A stretch of 12,480 nucleotides of DNA from Rickettsiales bacterium (GTDB taxonomy: Bacteria > Pseudomonadota > Alphaproteobacteria > Rickettsiales > UBA1997), in the NCBI GenBank assembly GCA_023262945.1, contig JALQXY010000094.1, positions 1 through 12,480 on the forward strand, given 5' to 3'. Positions 6,390-12,480 of this stretch are shown piece after piece. The notes under the pieces are model-generated. The model was not told the DNA's origin, ran no database searches, and saw nothing but the letters and a program-made list of their open reading frames with translations. The translations under genes and the position numbers were made by a program. Within the stretch, counting starts at the first letter, position 1. Every line of letters begins with the position of its first letter.

Positions 6390-7181
6390 ATGGCAAATAA
6401 AATACATTCAACAGCGATTATTAACAATAAAGCTATCATAGAAGATGATGTTGAAATTGGACCTTATTGTATTATTGATGAAAATGTTAAGATTAACAAT
6501 GGAACAAAATTAAAATCTCACATTGTTGTAGAAGGTGACACTGAAATTGGTAAAAATAATATCATTTATCCATTTGTTACAATAGGAGTTGCGCCACAAG
6601 ATCTTAAATTTAAAGGTGAAAAATCAAAAACTATTATTGGCGATAATAACACGATCCGTGAGCATGTAACAATTCATCGTGGCACGCAAGACGGAAAAAT
6701 GCTTACCAAAATTGGCAATAATTGTTTATTAATGGTTGGGGCTCATATTGCGCATGATTGCCATCTAGCTAATAATATAATACTAGCTAACAATGCTACA
6801 TTAGCCGGTCATGTTACGATTGACGATAATGTGATAATTGGCGGTTTATCAGCTCTGCATCAATTTGTTAGAGTTGGAAAAGGAGCTATGATTGGCGGCA
6901 TGTCGGGGATTGAAAATGATGTCATTCCTTATGGCTTGGCTATGGGAGAGAGGGCTTCCTTAGCTGGTTTAAATCTTGTTGGATTAAAAAGGGCCAAATA
7001 TGATCGTCAAGATATTTTAGATTTGAGAGCATTCTTTAAAGATCTTTATAGTAACAATTCGCAAAGCTTAAATGAAAGAGTAAAAATTTTAGGTACAAAA
7101 TATAACAACCCTCTAACTCAGAATATTTGTCAATTTATTCTTCGTGAAAGCGATAGATCTTTCCTGCCTTATAAAAAATAA
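6390..7181 (+). CDS. lpxA: Acyl-ACP--UDP-N-acetylglucosamine O-acyltransferase LpxA
   Basis: LpxA transfers a 3-hydroxyacyl chain from ACP to UDP-GlcNAc, the first step of lipid A synthesis in the cytoplasm. The 263-residue product matches the E. coli length of 262. Residues 1-190 are hexapeptide repeats of a left-handed beta-helix (for example IIEDDVEIGPYCII), with the catalytic His122 in AHIAHDC corresponding to E. coli His125. IREHVTIHRGT (89-99) and the GLNLVGLKR motif (193-201) are LpxA-specific and exclude LpxD. The helical C-terminal domain follows from about 200. A weak AGG three bases before the ATG is one of the few Shine-Dalgarno-like signals in the window. Its presence implies an outer membrane with lipid A, unlike Anaplasmataceae, which lost this pathway. 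Confidence 0.96.
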   Translation: MANKIHSTAIINNKAIIEDDVEIGPYCIIDENVKINNGTKLKSHIVVEGDTEIGKNNIIYPFVTIGVAPQDLKFKGEKSKTIIGDNNTIREHVTIHRGTQDGKMLTKIGNNCLLMVGAHIAHDCHLANNIILANNATLAGHVTIDDNVIIGGLSALHQFVRVGKGAMIGGMSGIENDVIPYGLAMGERASLAGLNLVGLKRAKYDRQDILDLRAFFKDLYSNNSQSLNERVKILGTKYNNPLTQNICQFILRESDRSFLPYKK

Positions 7182-7185
7182 AAAT

Positions 7186-7887
7186 ATGCGTGAAATCTGC
7201 CTCGATATAGAAACTACAGGACTTGACCCAAAGAAAGGGCATAAAATTGTTGAAATTGCCTGCATCGAACTTAATAATCGAGTTAAAACAAATAACCATT
7301 TTCATTATTACGTAAATCCAAGAAGAGACATGCCTCAAGAGGCTTTTGCTATTCATGGTATTTCTAGTGAATTTTTACAAGACAAACCTATATTTGATCA
7401 CATCGCTAATAAATTTTTGGATTTTATCAAAGATTCAAAAATTATTATACATAATGCGGCTTTTGATAGTAAATTTTTAAATCACGAATTACAATTGATG
7501 GGGCTGCCCATACTTAATAAAGATAATATCATAGATTCTTTAATGATAGCGCGCAAAAAATTCCCTGGTGCGCCTGCCTCTCTTGATGCCTTATGTAAAA
7601 GATATGGTATAGATCTATCCAAAAGAACCCTTCATGGAGCATTACTTGATACAGAATTATTATGTGATGTATATATTGAATTAATGGGAGGCGCACAAGA
7701 AAATTTTAGATTCAATAATAAGAATAATAATGAACAAAAATTAAATAATTCAAATATTAGCAAATTATCCGAAAAGCCACAAAAAGTAACAAAAGAGATT
7801 AAACCGTCTGAAGAAGATTTAACAAATCATAAAAAATTCATTCTAGAAAATTTCAAAGAAAATCTATGGGATTATAAAGATAGCTAA
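7186..7887 (+). CDS. dnaQ: DNA polymerase III epsilon subunit (3'-5' proofreading exonuclease)
   Basis: The epsilon subunit proofreads for the replicative polymerase. The 233-residue product has the DEDDh exonuclease motifs: ExoI DIETTG with Asp7 and Glu9, ExoII HNAAFDSKF with Asp94, and ExoIII HGALLDTELL with His150 and Asp155. Residues 175-208 form an Asn/Lys-rich linker, and the end (DLTNHKKFILENF) is the place where epsilon proteins bind the alpha subunit. I chose the ATG at 7186 because it starts the catalytic domain as in E. coli (MSTA..RQIVLDTETTG). An in-frame GTG at 7144 would add 14 residues overlapping lpxA and has no family support. It starts 4 bases after lpxA and ends 1 base before comEC, so coupling is likely. 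Confidence 0.94.
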   Translation: MREICLDIETTGLDPKKGHKIVEIACIELNNRVKTNNHFHYYVNPRRDMPQEAFAIHGISSEFLQDKPIFDHIANKFLDFIKDSKIIIHNAAFDSKFLNHELQLMGLPILNKDNIIDSLMIARKKFPGAPASLDALCKRYGIDLSKRTLHGALLDTELLCDVYIELMGGAQENFRFNNKNNNEQKLNNSNISKLSEKPQKVTKEIKPSEEDLTNHKKFILENFKENLWDYKDS

Positions 7888-7888
7888 A

Positions 7889-10072
7889 GTGCCTCAAATT
7901 GATCTTCTTTTTACAATTGCTATTGCTTTTATATTGGGTAATTTGCTGTTTATTTTTAATGATGCGGCATTTTTAGCAAATTCTACTCACGCCTTAATTA
8001 TTCTAATTTTTGCAATTTCTGGTTTTATTATTTTTTATAACTCATATATCAGAAATTTCTATCTGACTTCCGCCATAATTCTTATAGGGGCATTTTATTG
8101 CTTATTTTATGATATAAATTTCATCAATCATAATGAAATAAAAAATAAGATTTATGTAATAGCTCATGGCAAGGTATTGTCATTATCTAAATACCAAAAT
8201 AATAGAAATAATAGCAAAGGAATCAAAGTTACTTTACAAAATATAATTCTTGAAAAGTCTCCTTATTCTGCAAACAAAAATTCTACAAAAAAAACTCTTA
8301 CAAAAAAAACTTCATCATCAAAAATATCACAAAATAAAATAATTAAAAAATTTATTAACGTTAAGAATTATCAAGCAATAGATCGTCAAAGCCAAGATAG
8401 ACAAAAAAAATATCAAAATATTGAATGGCAAAAGATTGATAACAAAATAATTTATCCCGATCCACCCAAAAAAATATCTTTCATTATTCGTGATAATTAT
8501 CTTAGCGAAAACATAGCTATTAATGACATTATTAGCTTTAAAGCTATGATTGAAAATGATTATAAAAAAGAATTTCCCGATGATTTTGATATAAATATCT
8601 ACAATAAAAGCAAAAAAATAGGTGGATTTGGTATAGCTATAGGCAATGTAAAGATTATAGAGCGCAATAAAATCAACAATATTGATAGCTGGTTCTTGCA
8701 ATTGCGTGACAAAATTTCACAAAGAATAATTAAAATTTTACCACAGAATCAATCATCTATTGCTTTAGCTTTACTAGTTGGTGATAAAAGTCATATTGCA
8801 GATAAAAATATGGAGCATATTAGAAATGCTGGATTAGCTCATCTTTTGTCAATTTCTGGCTTTCATATGGCTTTAGCTGGAGCTATATTTTTTACAATTA
8901 CACGCTTCTTATTGTCGCGCAATGAATATATAACATTAAATTATGATATAAAAAAAATATCCGCTATTTTTGCCTTAATTGCTTGCTATTTTTATCTAAA
9001 GATAAGTGGTGAGTCAATTCCAGCTCAAAGGGCTTTTTTGGTAATATTTTTAACATTCTTTGCTTTCTTGCTAAGTAAAAAAATAAATTTAATTAGATTA
9101 TTAGCGGTAATTGCCTTAACTATCGCAATCTCCAATCCTTATAATGTTGCCTCAATCGGTTTTTCGCTATCATTTATCGCTGTTTTTACTATTATTACAA
9201 TTTGCAACAATAACAAAATTGAAAATCACCTAAAATCCAAATGGAATACCTCAATAATTTATATCAAAAATATTTTAAGCACCTCAATCGCCATTCAAAT
9301 TATAACTATTCCTTTTTTATTGCACGCATTTGGCAAATTTTCAATTTTAAGTCCTATTGCTAATATTTTAGCTATTCCATTAACTAGTTTTATAATTATG
9401 CCTTTAGGATTTTTGTCGCTGTTTTTGATGCCATTACAAATAGATAAATATATTTTGTTGCTAATGGGGCAAGGGATTGATATTATAATCTATATAGCAC
9501 AAGAAATCAGCAATATTAAATATTCTTATTTATCAACCGCTAAATTACCAGGTTTTGCTTTGTTAATTTCATTTTTTGGCATTATTTTAATCTCTTTAAA
9601 AGGAAAAATATTTAAAATAATTGGTTTAATAATATTTTTATTACCAATGATAAAAATTATAAATCACCAACAATATGATATCGCTTTTGATAATGAGCAA
9701 AAATTCTTTGCCATATATAATAAAGATAATGGTTTATATTTTTCAAAAAAATTAAGAGAGTCAAAGCAAAGAACTAGATGGTTAGAATATTTCTTGGAAA
9801 ATGAATTTAAATATTTAACTCATTGTAAAAATTCATGTATTATTGATATTAAGGGCAAGAAATTTTATATATTAACTTCCCGAAATAAAATAACTAAAAT
9901 TTGCCAACAAAAAGATTATGATATAATTGTTAATTTAAATCCAAATTATAAATTACCAGAATGCGTGCAAAATAAAGAAAAAATTGACAATATTGACTTC
10001 TATCAAAAAGGCGGTCATTTTATAAAAATAAAAAATGATAAGTTGATAATTGATTACACAAAATGGCAATAA
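7889..10072 (+). CDS. comEC: ComEC/Rec2-family DNA uptake channel protein
   Basis: ComEC forms the inner-membrane channel that passes single-stranded DNA into the cytoplasm during natural transformation. The 727-residue product has N-terminal membrane helices (about 5-78), an OB-fold region (about 85-258) and the polytopic competence domain (about 285-590). The latter has the signature GLAHLLSISGFHMALAGA (315-332), SGESIPAQRAFLV (373-385) and NPYNVASIGFSLSFIAVF (416-433). Residues 600-727 lack the HxHxDH metallohydrolase motif but keep the Cys-containing pattern (Cys646, Cys650, Cys672, Cys692) of the degenerate alphaproteobacterial C-terminal domain. A Lys/Ser/Gln-rich insert at about 125-187 splits the OB fold. 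The start is GTG, 1 base after dnaQ; no ATG alternative keeps the first helix. It overlaps ruvB by 10 bases. Confidence 0.92.
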   Translation: MPQIDLLFTIAIAFILGNLLFIFNDAAFLANSTHALIILIFAISGFIIFYNSYIRNFYLTSAIILIGAFYCLFYDINFINHNEIKNKIYVIAHGKVLSLSKYQNNRNNSKGIKVTLQNIILEKSPYSANKNSTKKTLTKKTSSSKISQNKIIKKFINVKNYQAIDRQSQDRQKKYQNIEWQKIDNKIIYPDPPKKISFIIRDNYLSENIAINDIISFKAMIENDYKKEFPDDFDINIYNKSKKIGGFGIAIGNVKIIERNKINNIDSWFLQLRDKISQRIIKILPQNQSSIALALLVGDKSHIADKNMEHIRNAGLAHLLSISGFHMALAGAIFFTITRFLLSRNEYITLNYDIKKISAIFALIACYFYLKISGESIPAQRAFLVIFLTFFAFLLSKKINLIRLLAVIALTIAISNPYNVASIGFSLSFIAVFTIITICNNNKIENHLKSKWNTSIIYIKNILSTSIAIQIITIPFLLHAFGKFSILSPIANILAIPLTSFIIMPLGFLSLFLMPLQIDKYILLLMGQGIDIIIYIAQEISNIKYSYLSTAKLPGFALLISFFGIILISLKGKIFKIIGLIIFLLPMIKIINHQQYDIAFDNEQKFFAIYNKDNGLYFSKKLRESKQRTRWLEYFLENEFKYLTHCKNSCIIDIKGKKFYILTSRNKITKICQQKDYDIIVNLNPNYKLPECVQNKEKIDNIDFYQKGGHFIKIKNDKLIIDYTKWQ

Positions 10073-11058
10073 ACGAAAATCTCAATCCAATAAAGCTTCC
10101 ACAAGAAAATTCTGAGAATATACTACGCCCTACCATATTTAACGATTTTCTAGGTCAGCAAAAACTTAAAGAGAACTTAAAGATATTTGTTAATGCTGCA
10201 AAAAAGCGCAAAGAATCATTAGATCACTCCTTATTTCATGGGCCACCGGGACTTGGAAAAACAACATTAGCACAAATAATTGCTCAAGAAATGAGTGCTG
10301 GTTTCAAGTCAACAGCAGGGCCTGTAATATCAAAATCTGGTGATTTAGCAGCAATTCTTACCAATTTGCAAGAAGGAGATGTGCTATTTATTGACGAAAT
10401 ACACCGTCTCAACAAAAATGTTGAAGAAGTTTTATATTCAGCAATGGAAGATTATAAGCTTGATATAATAATTGGCGAAGGTCCAGCAGCCAGAGCTATC
10501 AAGATTGATTTACCTAAATTTACCATAGTAGGCGCTACAACTAGAATTGGTCTAATTTCAAATCCTTTAAAAGATCGCTTTGGTATTCAAATGCGCCTTA
10601 ATTTTTATACAGCAGCAGAACTACAATCAATTATTATTAGAGATGCAAAAATACTAAAAATTGCCATCGAACTTGAAGCAGCAAATGAAATAGCTAATCG
10701 ATCACGAGGAACGCCAAGAATTGCCATCAGACTTTTAAAAAGAGTAAGGGACTTTGCCAATAATTTTAATGAAAATATCATTAATAAAAAAACCACTAAT
10801 TACGCTCTAGAAAAATTAGAAATTGACAAAGTTGGTCTGGATAGCGCTGACCATCGTTATCTAGCATTTATTGCCAATAATTATCGTGGTGGACCAGTTG
10901 GCATAGACACTATTGCATCAGCTATTGGCGAAGAAAGAGATACTGTGGAAGACGCTATTGAGCCATATCTTATCCAGCAAGGCTTCATTGAGAAAACCCC
11001 ACGTGGCCGCGTTCTAACCGATAAAGCCATAAAACATTTAAGTAACTATGAAATCTAA
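10063..11058 (+). CDS. ruvB: Holliday junction branch migration helicase RuvB
   Basis: RuvB is the hexameric AAA+ motor that, with RuvA, drives branch migration of Holliday junctions in recombinational repair. The 331-residue product has the standard length. It shows Walker A GPPGLGKT (60-67), Walker B FIDEIHRL (109-116), sensor 1 VGATTRIG (156-163), the arginine finger Arg172 in NPLKDRFGI, sensor 2 SRGTPRIAIRLLKRVRDF (214-231) and the C-terminal winged-helix DNA-binding motif YRGGPVGIDTIA (274-285). Arg in the usual NPLRDRFG motif is Lys170 here, a mild change beside the conserved finger. The ATG lies inside the last codons of comEC (10-base overlap). ruvA and ruvC, the usual neighbours, are absent from the window. 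Confidence 0.97.
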   Translation: MAINENLNPIKLPQENSENILRPTIFNDFLGQQKLKENLKIFVNAAKKRKESLDHSLFHGPPGLGKTTLAQIIAQEMSAGFKSTAGPVISKSGDLAAILTNLQEGDVLFIDEIHRLNKNVEEVLYSAMEDYKLDIIIGEGPAARAIKIDLPKFTIVGATTRIGLISNPLKDRFGIQMRLNFYTAAELQSIIIRDAKILKIAIELEAANEIANRSRGTPRIAIRLLKRVRDFANNFNENIINKKTTNYALEKLEIDKVGLDSADHRYLAFIANNYRGGPVGIDTIASAIGEERDTVEDAIEPYLIQQGFIEKTPRGRVLTDKAIKHLSNYEI

Positions 11059-12232
11059 AAAAATCTTATTAATTATAACTGGAAGCATTGCCGCCTATAA
11101 AGTAATAGATTTAATTAGATTACTTAAAAAAAACGATTTTGAAGTAAATTGCATTCTTACCAAAGCAGCTCAACAATTTATCACTCCCCTACTCTGCTCA
11201 GCAATTTCAGGCACTAAGACTTATCACGATTTATTTAACGCCGACGATGAAATAGAGATGAATCACATTAATTTATCAAGACAGTGTGATTTAATTGTCA
11301 TTGCCCCAGCATCTGCTGATTTTATCGCTAAATTAGCTCATGGATATGGTGATGATCTAGCTTCAACCGCTGTAATTGCTGCCAATAAACAAATAATAAT
11401 AGCCCCAGCTATGAATGAAAAAATGTGGCATAATAAACAAAATGAACAAAATATTACCAAAATAAAAGAGTTAGAATTTAATGTTATAGAACCAGAGACC
11501 GATATTTTAGCCTGCGGCGAATATGGAATTGGTAAAATGGCTAATATTGAAACCATATTAAAAGAGATTTTACAATATTTTGACAATAAAAACTTATTGA
11601 AAGATAAGAAAATTTTACTAACCGGAGGTGGAACTATTGAGCCAATAGATCCAGTTAGATTTATTGGCAACCATTCCTCTGGAAATCAATCTATAACCCT
11701 TGCTAAAATATTAAATGAATTAGGGGCAAATGTAACTTTTATTGCCGCCAACATAAAACAGACAATACCTTTAAATAAAAATAAAATAATTCATTGCCAA
11801 ACAGCAGATGAAATGTTTGAACATACTAAAAAAAACCTACTCGGACAAGATGTATTTATTGCTTGCGCTGCAGTTGCTGATTTTAAGGTCAAAAAAATAT
11901 CAGCTAATAAAATAAAAAAAACTAACAATACTAACCCAATTATTGAACTTGAAGAAAATATCGATATCTTAAAATATGTTAGCAATCACAGGCAAAGACC
12001 AAAATTAGTTATTGGTTTTGCTGCTGAAGATAATAATATTGAAGATTATGCTAAACAAAAATTAAAAAATAAAAATTGTGATTTTATTATAGCCAATGAT
12101 ATAAAAAATGGTAAAATCTTTGGCAGCAAAGAGTCGCATGTTAAAATAATCAGCAAGAATGATATTCGAGATTTAGGTAAAATATCAAAAAAAGATTTAG
12201 CTTTAATTATAGCAAAAATAATTTCTTCTTAA
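11048..12232 (+). CDS. coaBC: Bifunctional phosphopantothenoylcysteine decarboxylase / phosphopantothenate--cysteine ligase (CoaBC, Dfp)
   Basis: CoaBC makes 4'-phosphopantothenoylcysteine (CoaB half) and decarboxylates it to 4'-phosphopantetheine (CoaC half, FMN-dependent), two steps towards coenzyme A. The 394-residue product is close to the E. coli length. In the CoaC half: GSIAAYK (12-18), catalytic His73 in MNHINLSR, APASADFIAKLAHG (86-99), PAMNEKMW with Asn123, and Cys156 in the substrate clamp ACGEYGIGKMA. In the CoaB half: TGGGTIEPIDPVRFIGNHSSG with Asn208, AAVADF (274-279), the KIKK lysines (288-291) and VIGFAAED (321-328). These agree with the E. coli residues His75, Asn125, Cys158 and Asn210. 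The start overlaps the end of ruvB by 11 bases; it is the last gene of the run. Confidence 0.96.
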   Translation: MKSKKILLIITGSIAAYKVIDLIRLLKKNDFEVNCILTKAAQQFITPLLCSAISGTKTYHDLFNADDEIEMNHINLSRQCDLIVIAPASADFIAKLAHGYGDDLASTAVIAANKQIIIAPAMNEKMWHNKQNEQNITKIKELEFNVIEPETDILACGEYGIGKMANIETILKEILQYFDNKNLLKDKKILLTGGGTIEPIDPVRFIGNHSSGNQSITLAKILNELGANVTFIAANIKQTIPLNKNKIIHCQTADEMFEHTKKNLLGQDVFIACAAVADFKVKKISANKIKKTNNTNPIIELEENIDILKYVSNHRQRPKLVIGFAAEDNNIEDYAKQKLKNKNCDFIIANDIKNGKIFGSKESHVKIISKNDIRDLGKISKKDLALIIAKIISS

Positions 12233-12308
12233 AAGACGTTCAATAATCACCAACTACTACCGCTAAGTGACGCTGAGCAATCTAAGTTTTTAAGCTTTAA
12301 CAACCAAT

Positions 12309-12337
12309 TAATACCAATTCCCACCTAAAAAACATAT
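12309..12337 (-). repeat. Inverted right-arm fragment of the ATACC repeat
   Basis: This is nearly the reverse complement of the right end of the full element (5795-5821), with one mismatch over the compared length. It abuts directly the left arm of the next copy at 12337, and the two arms also read as an imperfect 28-bp tandem duplication (about 23 of 28 identical). The 76 bases between the coaBC stop and here hold nothing recognisable. Confidence 0.6.
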
Positions 12338-12391
12338 AATACCAATTCCCATCTAAAAATGAACAATATGACAAAATATTTTTGAGATAAA

Positions 12392-12462
12392 AATTGTAAA
12401 AAATGCAAGTCCTATACCTATAGGACTTAAGGCTTTTTGCGATTTTTAGCCAAAAAGATAAA
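12392..12462. mobile_element. Nested insertion with hairpin, flanked by 7-bp direct repeats
   Basis: This 71-base segment is absent from the homologous place in the copy at 5724-5821. It is bounded by AGATAAA at 12385-12391 and AGATAAA at 12456-12462, as a target-site duplication would be. It contains a perfect 10-bp hairpin (12407-12428) and a second weaker one (GGCT 12431-12434 with AGCC 12448-12451). The alternative is that the copy at 5724 lost it by recombination between the two AGATAAA repeats. Confidence 0.45.
12407..12428. terminator. Perfect 10-bp hairpin, terminator-like
   Basis: AAGTCCTATA and TATAGGACTT pair perfectly around a CC loop. An A-run lies before (12398-12403) and a five-T run after (12434-12438), so it could work as a weak bidirectional intrinsic terminator behind the fabZ-coaBC run. 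The stem has only four G-C pairs and the T-run begins 5 bases after it, so function as a terminator is doubtful. Confidence 0.35.
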
Positions 12463-12480
12463 GTCAGATTGTTTAGTTTT

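Larger units (their letters stand above)
12337..12480 (+). mobile_element. MITE-like element, second long copy, interrupted and cut by the window end
   Basis: Positions 12337-12391 align with the left half of the element at 5724-5775, including the CAAAATATTTTTGAGATAAA core (one extra T). After a 71-base interruption, 12456-12480 is identical to 5769-5793. The right arm, expected to end in GGGAATTGGTAT, would lie just beyond the window. No ORF is present. It lies about 105 bases downstream of coaBC. Confidence 0.6.

Noticed and set aside
7144..7185. Alternative GTG start for dnaQ, 14 codons upstream
   Set aside because: It lies inside the lpxA reading frame and adds residues not seen in epsilon subunits; the ATG at 7186 places the ExoI motif at residues 7-12 as expected.
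8327..8701. 124-codon minus-strand ORF inside comEC with hydrophobic stretches
   Set aside because: Antisense of a Lys/Asn-rich AT-rich region, which automatically yields Phe/Ile-rich translation; no independent support.
12309..12364. Two adjacent 28-bp repeats as the start of a CRISPR array
   Set aside because: The units are directly adjacent with no spacer and are the arms of the dispersed repeat found elsewhere in the window; there are no cas genes.

Overview
The window is strongly AT-rich (roughly 30% G+C by eye, not computed). It carries ten recognisable housekeeping genes plus one probable small membrane ORF. It looks like a reduced, AT-rich alphaproteobacterium, most likely Rickettsiales or a related lineage. 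HslU has a Rickettsia-like N-terminal extension. ComEC ends in the degenerate, Cys-containing domain common in alphaproteobacteria rather than a metallo-beta-lactamase domain. Shine-Dalgarno sequences are nearly absent. The presence of purB (purine synthesis) and ilvB (branched-chain amino acid synthesis) argues against Rickettsia itself and suggests a less auxotrophic relative. TGA is used as stop (engB, fabZ), so the code appears standard.

Layout. (1) Positions 61-3552, plus strand: a possible promoter, then engB (ribosome-assembly GTPase), a 49-codon membrane ORF coupled to it by ATGA, hslU (ATPase of the HslUV protease) and purB (adenylosuccinate lyase). (2) Positions 3553-3765: a convergent intergenic region with hairpins and two short repeat elements. 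(3) Positions 3766-5544, minus strand: ilvB, the acetolactate synthase catalytic subunit, without its regulatory subunit or other ilv genes. (4) Positions 5545-5911: a 367-base divergent intergenic region containing a partial and a full copy of a MITE-like repeat. (5) Positions 5912-12232, plus strand: a compact six-gene run, fabZ-lpxA-dnaQ-comEC-ruvB-coaBC, with gaps of 19, 4 and 1 nt and then overlaps of 10 and 11 nt, presumably one operon. It joins lipid A and fatty acid synthesis, replication proofreading, DNA uptake, Holliday-junction migration and coenzyme A synthesis. (6) Positions 12233-12480: more of the same repeat family, including a copy carrying an apparent nested insertion.

The genes are ordinary. 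What is not explained by them is a family of short non-coding elements with ATACC...GGTAT ends, found only in the gaps between operons. At least six fragments occur, on both sides of ilvB and after coaBC, and one copy is interrupted by a hairpin-bearing segment flanked by 7-bp direct repeats. I see no CRISPR array, tRNA, rRNA, transposase, toxin-antitoxin pair or defence system.
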